The position numbers were made by a program, and so were the translations under genes. Below the pieces are notes generated by a model. That model worked only from the letters and a program-made list of their open reading frames with translations. It did no database searches and was not told where the DNA came from. From Verrucomicrobium sp. GAS474 (GTDB lineage: Bacteria > Verrucomicrobiota > Verrucomicrobiia > Methylacidiphilales > GAS474): 64,000 nucleotides of DNA. The stretch covers positions 992,001-1,056,000 of the forward strand of contig NZ_LT629781.1 in the NCBI RefSeq assembly GCF_900105685.1. Direction: 5' to 3'. Shown in pieces: positions 42,526 through 51,416 of this stretch (its first letter is position 1; each line of letters starts with the position of its first letter).

Positions 42526-42653
42526 CTTCGAGGGATAACGCCGGAAGGGGGCAAGAGGCAAGTCAATAGGAGAGGGGGATCATAGCAGTAAGAACACCGT
42601 GGTATCCCAAGCGCCGATCTTCCAAACGCCCCTCTCCCATACGCTTCTCTCCC
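42526..42653. other. Short non-coding stretch
   Basis: Contains several CTCCCA(A/T)(A/G)CG-type short repeats leading into dispersed repeat R2. No gene. Confidence 0.4.
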
Positions 42654-42885
42654 GATAGGAGTCAGGGCGTATGGGTACCGCTCCCCCTTCAGTACGTACC
42701 CTCGGGCGTACTGGAACCATCCGATTTTAATCCAGTTCGGAGACGAGGCGCAGGGGGAAACGCGTCCGCCTAGTTGAGGCCCTCAGAACAGGAGGTCACG
42801 GAGGGGCGAAGCCCCTCTGTGGCGTTAAAGCGGGTTACCTCCAGCTGTACAGGGTTGACCGCGCAGGTCCCGAAGGGCCGCCCCA
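42654..42885 (+). repeat. Dispersed intergenic repeat, copy R2
   Basis: Same order of blocks as R1: GATAGGAGTCAGGGCGTATG, GTACCCTCGGGCGTACTGG, CATCCGATTTTAATCCAG, a CACGGAGGGGC/GCCCCTCTGTG hairpin, CCTCCAGCTGTACAGGG, CCCGAAGGGCCGCCCC. Non-coding. Confidence 0.88.
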
Positions 42886-42953
42886 CCCCCTAGCGCCCCC
42901 CACCGTGCATCTCCTAAGCCCCCCCCCAAAAAAAATCCCCTTGCCCCCCACCA

Positions 42954-42970
42954 ACTTTGTGATACAAAGT
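42954..42970. promoter_or_regulatory. 17-bp operator ACTTTGTGATACAAAGT, site 1
   Basis: An inverted repeat (ACTTTGT, 3-bp spacer, ACAAAGT) 9 bp before the ATG of the membrane protein gene at 42980. A matching site lies before the gene at 44029. Presumed target of the winged-helix regulator encoded between them; at this position binding would block initiation. Confidence 0.8.
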
Positions 42971-42979
42971 ACCAACATC

Positions 42980-43675
42980 ATGACTGACTCACGGACTGCC
43001 GAGGAGAACCTGAATCTCATCCGTTCCCTCATGGAACGCTCGACCCTTTACCGGACGGTTTCGGTTCCCGGCGCGGCGTGGGGCGGGTTTCTGAGTGTCG
43101 GGGCCTGGCTGGTCTCGCGGGGTTGGGATTTGGAAAACCCGCAGGGGCGCCACACGTTCCTCGGCCTTTGGATCGTCGTCCTCGCGCTCACCGTCGCGGG
43201 GAATCTCTTCTTCCTCACCCGCGAGGCGCGGCAGACCGGACGGGCGACGTTTTCGCCCGGATACTGGACGGCGGGCCGGAGCCTCTTCCCCTCCTTTTTC
43301 TGTGCCGGATTCTTCACCCTCGCCCTGGGGTTCTTCCCCCTGGGGCGCGCGGCGGCGGCGGCGGTGCCGTTCCTGCTCGCGCTGATCTGGATTTTATTCT
43401 ACGGCCTCGGCCTCCTCGCCACGCAGCATTTCGCGCCGCGTTCCATCGTCGTGCTCGGCGGGCTGTTCCTGCTGACGCCGCTGCTCTGGCTGCTGATCGT
43501 CGGCTCCCTGACGGTTTATGCTCCCGATTCCTGGCTCCGCGCCCACCTGCCGGTCCATCCCTCCGCCCTCATGGCCCTCACCTTCGGCGGCTACCACCTC
43601 GGCTACGCGCTGATCGTCCCTCTGCTGGAGCGGAAGAACGGGCCGGGGAAGGAGGAACCGCCCCATGGACTTTGA
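42980..43675 (+). CDS. Membrane protein of the winged-helix regulator operon
   Basis: 231 residues. An N-terminal soluble stretch (TAEENLNLIRSLMERSTLYR) is followed by six hydrophobic segments: about 33-50, 62-80, 104-125, 131-152, 155-175 and 195-215. No family name recalled with confidence. It is preceded by the 17-bp operator and overlaps the regulator gene by 11 bp, so the pair forms one operon. This membrane protein plus small winged-helix regulator arrangement is common in bacteria. ATG 42980 is chosen; upstream extension is not coding-like. Confidence 0.78.
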   Translation: MTDSRTAEENLNLIRSLMERSTLYRTVSVPGAAWGGFLSVGAWLVSRGWDLENPQGRHTFLGLWIVVLALTVAGNLFFLTREARQTGRATFSPGYWTAGRSLFPSFFCAGFFTLALGFFPLGRAAAAAVPFLLALIWILFYGLGLLATQHFAPRSIVVLGGLFLLTPLLWLLIVGSLTVYAPDSWLRAHLPVHPSALMALTFGGYHLGYALIVPLLERKNGPGKEEPPHGL

Positions 43676-43967
43676 CCGCCTCGACAAGACGATCCACGAG
43701 AAGAGCCGTCTCGCGATCCTTTCGCTCCTCGCCGCGCCCGCGCGGTCCGATTGGCCCTTCGCCGACCTCAAGGCCGAGCTGAAGATGAGCGACGGCAACC
43801 TCGTGACCCATCTCCGTACCCTCCACCAGGCCGGATACGTGGCGATCACGAAGGAGGTGACCGACCGCCCCCTCACGCGGTACGCCCTCACCGAAAAGGG
43901 CCGCACCCACTTCAAGGAATACATCGATCTGCTCGAACAAATCATCCGGCAGACGCGGGGCCTCTGA
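43665..43967 (+). CDS. Winged-helix transcriptional regulator (ArsR/HTH_34-like)
   Basis: 100 residues, almost all a winged helix: DKTIHEKSRLAILSLLAAP, FADLKAELKMSDGNLVTHLR, TLHQAGYVAITKEVTDRPLT and YALTEKGRTHFKEYIDLLE. This matches the small HTH_34 regulators that usually repress a linked membrane protein gene. Its likely operators are the two matching 17-bp palindromes at 42954 and 43994, which flank its own operon and the next gene, giving autoregulation. The ATG overlaps the preceding gene by 11 bp. Confidence 0.87.
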   Translation: MDFDRLDKTIHEKSRLAILSLLAAPARSDWPFADLKAELKMSDGNLVTHLRTLHQAGYVAITKEVTDRPLTRYALTEKGRTHFKEYIDLLEQIIRQTRGL

Positions 43968-43993
43968 CCCGCGCTTCTTCTTCGTCTCCACAC

Positions 43994-44010
43994 ACTTTGC
44001 CACACAAAGT
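43994..44010. promoter_or_regulatory. 17-bp operator ACTTTGCCACACAAAGT, site 2
   Basis: Identical in layout to site 1 (ACTTTGY, 3-bp spacer, ACAAAGT), 18 bp before the ATG at 44029. Fourteen of the 17 positions match site 1. Confidence 0.78.
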
Positions 44011-44028
44011 TAACCTGAAAAACCGCGC

Positions 44029-45714
44029 ATGAATATCCTGACTCCCACCGCCTCCGCTCCCACCGGGATGCCTGCCGTGACACCGGCTTCCTCGGCTCCC
44101 GCCTCCTCGTATTCAACCCTGCGCTCGGGCCGGGTGGTGGCCGCGCTGGTGATGGCGGTCGCGGCCTCCGATTTTCTGGTTACGGGTTCGTTGGGGGAGC
44201 CCTTGCTCGTGCCGGGGACCGGCTTCGGCTGCTTCTTTGCCGTGCTGGCCGGGTTGATCCTCTGGGTGCGGCCTGCGGAAAACCGGCGGGCGATGCCGCT
44301 TTGGCTCCCCCCGCTCTTCGCGGGAGCGGTGGGGGCGGCGGTCTTCGATTGCTCGTTCACGAATTTTTGCGTCCTCGCCGTCCTCCTCTTCGGGCTCGCC
44401 GGGGCGACGTTCTTCGCCGGGCCGGGCTATTTCTGGCAGCAGGTGCTGGCGCAGACCGCAGCCTACGTCGGCGCGCCGCTGCGGCCCGTGATCGTCGGGG
44501 GCGATTTTCTCCATGCCTGCTTCGCCTCCCGCGCCGCCGCCGGGGAGGGGAAGCCGGGCCTCCGCCGCCGCTTCTTCCGCCTCGCCTCGGTCTTCCTTCC
44601 GGCGGCGGCGCTCGCCCTGCTCTTCGCCTTCTTCCTGGGGACGGGGAATGCGGTGCTGGGATGGTGGTTCGGCCATGGCTTCGGCGCGCTTTGGAAATGG
44701 GTGACGGGCTTCGACCTCTCGGCGGCCCGGCTCTTCGGCTGGTTCGCCGCGGGGATCGTCGTCCTCCCCCTCCTCGCTCCGGCGCGGCGGCGGGGCTCGT
44801 GCTATTTCGGCTGGGGCTGGACGACGCGGCTCCACCGCTTCGCCGACGCCCCGTCCCCGGCGGCGGCGCGGACGAGCGACCTCCGCGCGCTCGCCATCCT
44901 CGGCACGCTGAACGCCCTCTTCCTCGCCGCGAACGCGATCGACCTCCGCTACCTCTGGCTCCGGCAGGCGATCCCGGAAGGGGTGAACGCGGCGCAGTTC
45001 GTCCATGCCGGGACCGGCCTCCTCATCTGCACCACGCTCCTCACCGGCGTCGTCCTCGCCCTCCTCTTCAACCGCGCCCCGGCGCGGACGGCGGGGAGGG
45101 CCGTCCGGCTCCTCGCCTACGGCTGGATCGCGCAGAATCTCTTCCTCCTGGCGAGCGTCGTTCTCCGGCTGAAGCTCTACACCGACGCCTACGGGCTGAC
45201 CGACACGCGGCTCAGCCTCCTCGCCTTCCTCCTCCTCGTCGCGGCGGGATTCGCCCTCCTGACGGTGAAGATCGCCCGGGAGAAATCGGCGGCGTGGCTC
45301 CTCGGCGGGTGCGCCACGGCGGCCTTCGTCCTTTTCTACGGCGTCCAGTTCCTCGACTTCGGCGGGATCGCCGCCCGGTACAACGTCGCCCGGTGGGAGG
45401 CCGATCCGGGAGCGTCCGCCCCCCTCGACGTCGGCTACCTCGCCAACGTCGGTTCGGGCGGATGGGAACCGCTCCGCCGCGTGGCTGAAAGCGCCCGCGC
45501 CCACCCGGCAGCCGCCGACCAGGCGCGGCGCGCGCTGGAGCAGGCCCGGGCGCGGTTCGATACCGAGGCGGGGCGGAAGGATTGGCGGTTGTGGCAGGGG
45601 AGGGCGGCGAGGAATCGGGTTTTTCTCGATTTCCTTCCTCCGGGTCCGGCGCTGCTTCAGGAGGGTGCTTCGGGGCCCGGGTCGGGGGAGATGGTTCTTC
45701 CTAGCCGTCCTTAG
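44029..45714 (+). CDS. DUF4173/DUF4153-like multi-pass membrane protein
   Basis: 561 residues with about a dozen membrane helices. The segment ILGTLNALFLAANAIDLRYLW, followed by GVNAAQFVHAGTGLLI and KLYTDAYGLTDTRLSLLAFL, is the DUF4173 signature as I recall it. The C-terminal roughly 90 residues are soluble, with a short helix-repeat feel (EPLRRVAESARAHPAAADQA). Function unknown. It carries the second 17-bp operator, so it is probably co-regulated with the upstream operon. ATG 44029. Confidence 0.82.
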   Translation: MNILTPTASAPTGMPAVTPASSAPASSYSTLRSGRVVAALVMAVAASDFLVTGSLGEPLLVPGTGFGCFFAVLAGLILWVRPAENRRAMPLWLPPLFAGAVGAAVFDCSFTNFCVLAVLLFGLAGATFFAGPGYFWQQVLAQTAAYVGAPLRPVIVGGDFLHACFASRAAAGEGKPGLRRRFFRLASVFLPAAALALLFAFFLGTGNAVLGWWFGHGFGALWKWVTGFDLSAARLFGWFAAGIVVLPLLAPARRRGSCYFGWGWTTRLHRFADAPSPAAARTSDLRALAILGTLNALFLAANAIDLRYLWLRQAIPEGVNAAQFVHAGTGLLICTTLLTGVVLALLFNRAPARTAGRAVRLLAYGWIAQNLFLLASVVLRLKLYTDAYGLTDTRLSLLAFLLLVAAGFALLTVKIAREKSAAWLLGGCATAAFVLFYGVQFLDFGGIAARYNVARWEADPGASAPLDVGYLANVGSGGWEPLRRVAESARAHPAAADQARRALEQARARFDTEAGRKDWRLWQGRAARNRVFLDFLPPGPALLQEGASGPGSGEMVLPSRP

Positions 45715-45744
45715 GATGGATCTCTCTTCGGGAGGGGGCGCGGG

Positions 45745-45945
45745 TTGGCGGGGGGTGCTCCTTCGGGACCGGGCAGAGACCCTGTACAGCTGGAGGCCAC
45801 CCGCGCGTTTTTAAAGATGCAAGAGGGGCTGCGCCCCTCCTGCACCTCCCCCTCTGATAGGCCTGAACTGGAAAAACTGTTTCTCTTCAGGCGGCACCTC
45901 GTGATATGGCCACCGTCCGCTAGTTCCCCGCAGCGCTTGGGAGGA
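45745..45945 (-). repeat. Dispersed intergenic repeat, divergent copy R3
   Basis: Inverted and more diverged. It keeps CCTGTACAGCTGGAGG, the hairpin GCAAGAGGGGCTGCGCCCCTC and the short repeat GCGCTTGGGAG, but the left part is altered. Its stem pairs TGCAGGAGGGGC with GCCCCTCTTGCA, a compensatory variant of the other copies. Confidence 0.7.
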
Positions 45946-46190
45946 ACTACGCGTCCTAGTGCGGAGGAAGAGGACAGAAATATAGGGCAAATACCCTAGA
46001 AAAGGCCCTATTACGAAAAAGATTCAGAAGACCGTACCTTTTTTTGAACGAAACGGCGGTTGCGGTATCTATCCCTTTGTTAGCAGCAGCGTTTGTTTCT
46101 TCTCCTTTGTTGAAAAAAAGAGGGCGCCCCGGTCGGGGCGCCTCTTTTTTTTGCCTTTTTTCCTCCTCCGTTCTGCTTGGATGGCAGGCC
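45946..46190. other. AT-rich non-coding region before the NUDIX gene
   Basis: No credible gene. It contains the terminator at 46120-46152 and a T-rich run; the NUDIX promoter is probably here. Confidence 0.45.
46120..46152 (+). terminator. Strong intrinsic terminator
   Basis: A GC-rich stem (GAGGGCGCCCC against GGGGCGCCTC, loop GGTC) followed by eight T. It lies just 39 bp before the NUDIX start, so it either ends an upstream transcript or attenuates the NUDIX gene. Confidence 0.85.
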
Positions 46191-46805
46191 ATGGCGCGTA
46201 CCCTTCTTGAAATCTCCCGCGAACTGGCCGCGATCTCCCAGGCGGGGCTCGCCTACAGCCGCGATTTCCATGACCGGGAACGGTTCGAGCAATTGCGCGG
46301 CCTCGCCTCGGAACTGGTGCAGGCGCTCCCGGGCAAGGCCGACTTCGCCTGGCCTTCCGGGGAGGGGTATCCGACGCCGAAGGTCGACGTCCGCGCCCTG
46401 GTGATCCGGGGCGGGGAAATCCTCCTCGTCCGCGAGAGGGCGACGGGCCGCTGGTCGGCCCCCGGCGGCTGGGCCGACGTGAACCTGACCCCGGCGGAGA
46501 ACGCCCGCAAGGAATGCCGCGAGGAGGCGGGCATCGAGATCGAGGTGGAGCAGCTCTCGGCGGTCCTCGACCGGGACCGGGCGGGCCACCTGCCGATCGC
46601 CTGGTCGGTCTACAAGCTCTACTTCCTCTGCCACCCCCTCGACGACACGCCCGTCGCCGCCGGTCCCGAAGTCCTCGACGCCCGCTACTTCCGCCGCGAG
46701 GCCCTCCCCGACGACCTCGACCTGGAACGGATCACGGCCGAGGAAATCGAGCGCGGCTTCCGCCTCCGGGAAGAGGGTTCGATTCCGACGTTCTTCCAGT
46801 CCTAA
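46191..46805 (+). CDS. NUDIX hydrolase
   Basis: 204 residues. An N-terminal helical domain (LLEISRELAAISQAGLAYSR) of the NUDIX_N_2 type precedes the NUDIX box GGWADVNLTPAENARKECREEAGIEIE (G-x5-E-x7-R-E-x2-E-E), and a C-terminal AxxYFRREALPDDL. Such proteins hydrolyse ADP-ribose, nucleoside diphosphate sugars or related compounds. ATG 46191 (MARTLLEISREL) is preferred to an upstream in-frame extension with AT-rich, non-coding character. It is followed 9 bp later by a membrane protein gene on the same strand. Confidence 0.88.
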   Translation: MARTLLEISRELAAISQAGLAYSRDFHDRERFEQLRGLASELVQALPGKADFAWPSGEGYPTPKVDVRALVIRGGEILLVRERATGRWSAPGGWADVNLTPAENARKECREEAGIEIEVEQLSAVLDRDRAGHLPIAWSVYKLYFLCHPLDDTPVAAGPEVLDARYFRREALPDDLDLERITAEEIERGFRLREEGSIPTFFQS

Positions 46806-46814
46806 TCCGCCTCC

Positions 46815-47507
46815 ATGGATCATCCCCAGAGTCCCCCTCCTCGCTTGCCGAAGTTCGTCTCGGATGGGTTTCTTTTCTTCCGGGTCCCGCCGGGGCTCTG
46901 GCGGGGATGCTGGATACTCTTCCTTTTGCTGATCGTGATCTTGTTCGGTGCCGCAATCCGGGGCCTAGGCTATCTCCTGCTGCAGATCCCTCATGTCCAG
47001 GCCGCGTTCGGCCTCCTGCTCCTCGCGGTTATCATCGACGCCGGGGTGAATTATGGGGCGCGCAAGAAGGCGACGCCGAAACAAAAACTTCTGAAGGAAA
47101 TCCAACTCCGTCTCGATCCGTTCCTGGCCGCCCGGGGATTCCACCGGCTCACCGGGGAAGAGCGGCCCGACCGGAACCCGTTGCTTTATTACTTCGTCCG
47201 GGAAGACGGCGGACGGACTGATCTCCTGCGGCTCCAATTCGACAAATACGGAAGGGCGAAGTTCTCCATCCGTCTGCAAGAAGGCACACGGCAGGCCGCC
47301 TTGGTTCCGTCACGGTATTCTTTCGGCTGGTTCCGACCCCGGAAACTTTTCGTCCTTTTCGGGCCCCGCGGTTACCCCGCGGTCGTTCGCCGGATTGAGC
47401 GGCTTTTCCCTGAATGCGAGGCGTTCTGGAGAGGCGGGGACGAGGGGCCTCATCTTCGGCGCCCCCTTGTTCTTCCCCCGGCCCGCAAGCCCGACGCCGG
47501 TTCCTGA
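46815..47507 (+). CDS. Membrane-anchored protein of unknown function
   Basis: 230 residues. Two adjacent hydrophobic segments at about 30-50 (CWILFLLLIVILFGAAIRGL) and 55-75 (PHVQAAFGLLLLAVIIDAGV) form a hairpin; the rest is soluble and basic, with FLAARGFHRLTGEERPDRNP and RKLFVLFGPRGYPAVVRRIE. No family recognised. Starts 9 bp after the NUDIX stop, so possibly an operon. Host-like composition. Confidence 0.65.
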   Translation: MDHPQSPPPRLPKFVSDGFLFFRVPPGLWRGCWILFLLLIVILFGAAIRGLGYLLLQIPHVQAAFGLLLLAVIIDAGVNYGARKKATPKQKLLKEIQLRLDPFLAARGFHRLTGEERPDRNPLLYYFVREDGGRTDLLRLQFDKYGRAKFSIRLQEGTRQAALVPSRYSFGWFRPRKLFVLFGPRGYPAVVRRIERLFPECEAFWRGGDEGPHLRRPLVLPPARKPDAGS

Positions 47508-47555
47508 ATGGTTCCGCCGCTTGCACCGCTTATCTCGAGGCGGTAGTTTTCCCGC

Positions 47556-48941
47556 GTGGATCTCTTCTCCGTTCCCGATTCCCCCTCTTCCTCCTCGGCG
47601 CGCAGCCAGAAGGCGGCGGACGAGCGGCGGGCGAATCCCCGGGCTCCCCTCGCGGCGCGGCTCCGGCCCCGGACGCTCGACGAGGTCCACGGGCAGGAAC
47701 ATCTCCTCGGTCCCGGCAAGCCGCTCCGCCGCCTGATCGAGGCCGATCGCCTCACCTCGATCCTCCTCTTCGGCCCGCCCGGCGTCGGGAAGACCTCCCT
47801 CGCGGAGGCCATCGCGGCGTCGACGCAAAGCCGCTTCGAGCGGTTGAACGCCGTCGAGGCGACCGTCGCGACGTTGCGGCAGGCCCTCGCCGCCGCCGAT
47901 CTCCGCTTCCGGCAGGGCGGGACGCGGACCCTCCTCTTCATCGACGAGATCCACCGCTTCAACAAATCGCAGCAGGACGTCCTCCTCCCCGACGTCGAGA
48001 GCGGCGCGGTCTGCCTCATCGGGGCGACGACCCACAATCCTTCCTTCTACGTGAACGGGCCGCTCGTCTCCCGCTCCCAGGTCTTCGCGCTGGAGCCGCT
48101 CCCGGAGGAGACCCTCTCCGTCCTGATCGACCGCGCCCTGACCGACAAGGAGCGGGGCCTCGGCACCCTCCCCATCGACCTCGATCCCGCCGCCCGCGCC
48201 CACCTGATCCACGTCTCCGAGGGCGACGCGCGGCGGCTGCTGAACGCCCTCGAACTCGCCGCCCTCAGCACGCCGCCGCTCAAGACGGGGGAGAAGGCGG
48301 GCCGCATCGTCGTCGACCTCGCCGCGATCGAGGCCTGCGTCCAGCGGAAGGTCCCCGTCTACGACAAGGACGAGGACGGCCACTACGACACGATCTCCGC
48401 CTTCATCAAGTCGGTCCGCGGCAGCGACCCCGACAGCGCGATCTATTGGCTCGCGAAGATGCTCGTCGCCGGGGAGGACCCCCGCTTCATCGCGCGGCGG
48501 CTCGTCATCCTTTCCGCCGAGGACATCGGGATGGCCGACCCGCGCGCGATCTCGGTCGCCGTCGCGGCGCAGCAGGCCTTCGAGTCGCTCGGCATGCCCG
48601 AGGGCCGCATCCCCCTCGCCGAGGCGACGGTCTACCTCGCCACCGCGCCGAAGAGCAACGCCGCCTACATGGCCCTCAACGCCGCGATGGAGGCGGTGAA
48701 GACCGAGAGCACCGTCGCGATCCCGAAGGCCCTCCGCGACGCCCATTACAAGGGGGCCGAGGCCCTCGGCCACGGCAAGGGCTACCAGTACAGCCACGAT
48801 TACGAGGGGGCGATCTCCGGGACCGAGTTCGGCGTCGCCCCCGGCACCTTCTACACGCCGACGGGACGCGGATACGAAAAGATCGTGAAGGAGCGGCTCG
48901 ATTACTGGCTCGACCTGAAGAAGCAAAGACGGGAAGAATAA
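47556..48941 (+). CDS. rarA: Replication-associated recombination protein A (AAA+ ATPase)
   Basis: 461 residues. A clamp-loader-type AAA+ core: RPRTLDEVHGQEHLLGPGKP, Walker A GPPGVGKTS, Walker B LLFIDEIHRFNKSQQD, then IGATTHNPSFYVNGPLVSRS and SEGDARRLLNALE. The C-terminal MgsA part has DPRFIARRLVILSAEDIGMA and GEGRIPLAEATVYLATAPKS-like sequence. RarA helps stalled replication forks. The GTG start at 47556 gives an N-terminal extension before the first motif. Identity is firm. Confidence 0.94.
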   Translation: MDLFSVPDSPSSSSARSQKAADERRANPRAPLAARLRPRTLDEVHGQEHLLGPGKPLRRLIEADRLTSILLFGPPGVGKTSLAEAIAASTQSRFERLNAVEATVATLRQALAAADLRFRQGGTRTLLFIDEIHRFNKSQQDVLLPDVESGAVCLIGATTHNPSFYVNGPLVSRSQVFALEPLPEETLSVLIDRALTDKERGLGTLPIDLDPAARAHLIHVSEGDARRLLNALELAALSTPPLKTGEKAGRIVVDLAAIEACVQRKVPVYDKDEDGHYDTISAFIKSVRGSDPDSAIYWLAKMLVAGEDPRFIARRLVILSAEDIGMADPRAISVAVAAQQAFESLGMPEGRIPLAEATVYLATAPKSNAAYMALNAAMEAVKTESTVAIPKALRDAHYKGAEALGHGKGYQYSHDYEGAISGTEFGVAPGTFYTPTGRGYEKIVKERLDYWLDLKKQRREE

Positions 48942-48948
48942 CGTCGTC

Positions 48949-49338
48949 ATGCATCCCTTGATCGCCGCCGTTCTCGGGAAGGATTGGGACGCCTTGAAGA
49001 CACTCGCCGCGTCGGGGGAGGGCCTCGACGACACGGACGAAGAGGGCTTCTCGGCCCTCACCCACGCCGCCCATCGCGGGAACCTGGAAGCCGCCCGCAT
49101 CCTTCTCGACGCCGGGGCCGATCCCGATGTCCAGGACGCGAAGAACACCTTTCCCACGCCGCTGAGCGCCGCCGCCTTCCACGGCCATTTTTCCATCGTG
49201 AAGCTCCTGGTCGCGCACGGGGCCGACGTGACGCGCTGCGCCGGGCTCTGGCAGGTCCCGGCGGAGGTCTACGCGCGGCGGCAGGGACACCACGCCGTCT
49301 CGGAGTACCTCCAGTACTGCCAGCCCCGCGAGGCATAG
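48949..49338 (+). CDS. Ankyrin-repeat protein
   Basis: 129 residues with three ankyrin repeats: DTDEEGFSALTHAAHRGNLE, ARILLDAGADPDVQDAKNTF and PLSAAAFHGHFSIVKLLVAH with GADVTRCAG. It is soluble, with no signal peptide. Ankyrin repeats bind other proteins; the target is unknown. It starts 8 bp after rarA on the same strand, so it may be co-transcribed. Confidence 0.85.
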   Translation: MHPLIAAVLGKDWDALKTLAASGEGLDDTDEEGFSALTHAAHRGNLEAARILLDAGADPDVQDAKNTFPTPLSAAAFHGHFSIVKLLVAHGADVTRCAGLWQVPAEVYARRQGHHAVSEYLQYCQPREA

Positions 49339-49407
49339 GGTGCGTCGCTCCGCGCCGATTTCTTTCTCGCCCTCCGGCGGCAAAGGCGGGAAGAATAGCC
49401 GCCTCCC

Positions 49408-50214
49408 ATGAAAGTCATCTTCCTAGGCGATGTGGTCGGCGAGCCGGGCCGCGACGCCCTCCGCGTCGCCATCCCCCGCCTCAAGGAGCAGTACGCGCCC
49501 GACATCGTCGTCGTGAACGGGGAGAACGCCGCCGGCGGCCACGGCATCACCCCGCGCCTCGCCTACGACCTCATGCGGGCCGGGGCCGACGCCGTCACCC
49601 TCGGCGACCACACGTGGGACCAGAAGGAAATCTTCGGCTTCTTCGCGCAGGAGCCCCGGCTCATCCGCCCGATGAACTACCCGCCCGGGACGCCCGGCCA
49701 GGGCTGGGTCATCGTCCAGGGGAACGGCAAGAAGCTCGCCGTCATCAACGCGCTGGGCCGCACCTTCATGGGGCCCGACGTCGACAATCCGTTCCTCATG
49801 ATCAAGCCGCTCCTCGAGGGCCTCCGCCGCGAGACGCCGTGCATCCTCGTCGACTTCCACGCCGAGGCGACCTCGGAGAAGATCGCCTTCGGCCGCCACA
49901 TCGACGGCCAGGCGAGCGTCGTCGTCGGCACCCACACCCACGTCCAGACCGCCGACGAGACGATCCTCCCCGGCGGCACCGCCTACCTGACCGACGCCGG
50001 GTTCACCGGCGCGCACGACGGCGTCATCGGCCGCGAGGTCGCGCCGGTCATCCAGAAATTCGTCACCCTCATGCCGAGCAAGTTCCCCCTCGCCACCCAG
50101 GGCCTCCAGGCCGACGGCCTCTTCGTCGAGATCGACGAAGAGACGGGCCGCGCCCTGCGGATCGAGCGCTTCCAGGCGAAGGTCTCCGCGCAGGCCGTCG
50201 CGGAGGCGAAGTAA
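49408..50214 (+). CDS. YmdB/TIGR00282-family metallophosphoesterase
   Basis: 268 residues with the complete family set: IFLGDVVGEPGRDALR, VVNGENAAGGHGIT, TLGDHTWDQKEIF, VDFHAEATSEKIAFGRHIDG, VVGTHTHVQTADE and TDAGFTGAHDGVIGREV. This is the YmdB-type dimetal cyclic nucleotide phosphodiesterase family. It starts ATGAAAGTCATC and ends 8 bp before dusB, so the two are likely co-transcribed. Confidence 0.93.
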   Translation: MKVIFLGDVVGEPGRDALRVAIPRLKEQYAPDIVVVNGENAAGGHGITPRLAYDLMRAGADAVTLGDHTWDQKEIFGFFAQEPRLIRPMNYPPGTPGQGWVIVQGNGKKLAVINALGRTFMGPDVDNPFLMIKPLLEGLRRETPCILVDFHAEATSEKIAFGRHIDGQASVVVGTHTHVQTADETILPGGTAYLTDAGFTGAHDGVIGREVAPVIQKFVTLMPSKFPLATQGLQADGLFVEIDEETGRALRIERFQAKVSAQAVAEAK

Positions 50215-50222
50215 CCCTGCCT

Positions 50223-51401
50223 ATGACGACCCTCGGCGCCGATCTCCAGATTGGCTCCGTCCGGCTCGACGGGAACCTGATCCTCGCGCCGCTGGCGGGG
50301 TATACGAACCTGCCCTTCCGCCTCGTCATCCGCGAACTGGGGCGGGAGAAATTCGGCGGCTTCGGCGGGGTCGGCCTCTGTGTCACCGACCTCGTCAACG
50401 CCCGCTCCCTCGTCGAGCGGAACCCGAAGGCCCTGCAGCTCATCGCCAGCCGCCCCGAGGACCGGCCCCTCTCGGTCCAGCTCTTCGGCTCGGTCCCGGA
50501 GGAGATGGTCGAGGCGGCGAAGTTCGTCGAGCAGCAGGGGGCGGCCCTCATCGACATCAACATGGGATGCCCCGTCCGCAAGGTCTGCAAGGTCGGCGGC
50601 GGCTCCGCGATGATGACCGAGACGGCCCGCACCGCCGCCCTCGTCGCCGGGATGGTGAAGGCCGTCGGCGTCCCGGTGACCTGCAAGATGCGCCTCGGCT
50701 GGGACGACGCGAACCTCACCGCGCCCGAGCTGGCCCGGGCGCTGGAGGAGGCCGGGGCCGCCGCGATCATGATCCACGGGCGGACCCGGGCGCAGGGCTT
50801 CGACGGGACGGTGAACCTCCCCGGCATCCGCGCCGTCGTCGAGGCGGTGAAGTCGATCCCGGTGATCGGGAACGGCGACGTGACGACGCCCCAGGCCGCG
50901 CGGGCGATGCTCGAGGAGACGGGATGCGCGGGCGTCTCGATCGGGCGCGGCGCGTTCTACGATCCGTGGCTCTTCTCCCGCATCCGCGCCTACCTGGCGA
51001 CGGGGACGATCCCGCCCGAGGCCTCGTTCGGGGAGCGGGTCCGGGTGATGACGCGCCACCTCGACCTCATGGTCGAGGTCTTCGGCGAGGCCCACGGCTG
51101 CCGCCTCTTCCGCAAGGTCGCCCCGTGGTACACGAAACGCTTCGGCCCGAGCGCCTTCTTCAACAAGCGGGTGGTGCGGCTGAACGACCGCGCCGAGTAC
51201 GACGCGATCCTCGGGGAGTACCTCGCGTGGCGCGCCCCATTCCTCGACGCCGACGGCGTCACCCTCCAGGCGAAATTCGCGCCGCCGCCGATGGCGGAGA
51301 ATTTCTCCCGCATTCCGCTGGGGAGCGATGCCGCCGATAATCCCGAGGCGGCGAATCGGACGGCGATTCCGGTGCCGTCGGGGCCGCAGGAGTGGTGGTA
51401 G
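50223..51401 (+). CDS. dusB: tRNA-dihydrouridine synthase B-type
   Basis: 392 residues. FMN-binding barrel with APLAGYTNLPFR, DINMGCPVRKVCKVGGGSAM (catalytic Cys in GCP), CKMRLGWDD, IHGRTRAQGF, IGNGDVTTPQ and GVSIGRGAFYDP. It reduces uridines in tRNA to dihydrouridine. It is longer than E. coli DusB (321), with extra C-terminal residues. The ATG at 50223 gives MTTLGADLQIGSV. Followed by dispersed repeat R4. Confidence 0.93.
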   Translation: MTTLGADLQIGSVRLDGNLILAPLAGYTNLPFRLVIRELGREKFGGFGGVGLCVTDLVNARSLVERNPKALQLIASRPEDRPLSVQLFGSVPEEMVEAAKFVEQQGAALIDINMGCPVRKVCKVGGGSAMMTETARTAALVAGMVKAVGVPVTCKMRLGWDDANLTAPELARALEEAGAAAIMIHGRTRAQGFDGTVNLPGIRAVVEAVKSIPVIGNGDVTTPQAARAMLEETGCAGVSIGRGAFYDPWLFSRIRAYLATGTIPPEASFGERVRVMTRHLDLMVEVFGEAHGCRLFRKVAPWYTKRFGPSAFFNKRVVRLNDRAEYDAILGEYLAWRAPFLDADGVTLQAKFAPPPMAENFSRIPLGSDAADNPEAANRTAIPVPSGPQEWW

Positions 51402-51416
51402 GGGGTGGGGGGTGGG

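Noticed and set aside
45956-46192. 78-residue minus-strand ORF near the NUDIX gene
   Set aside because: It covers a terminator hairpin and the NUDIX start region, has no domain, and its codon pattern is unlike the host.
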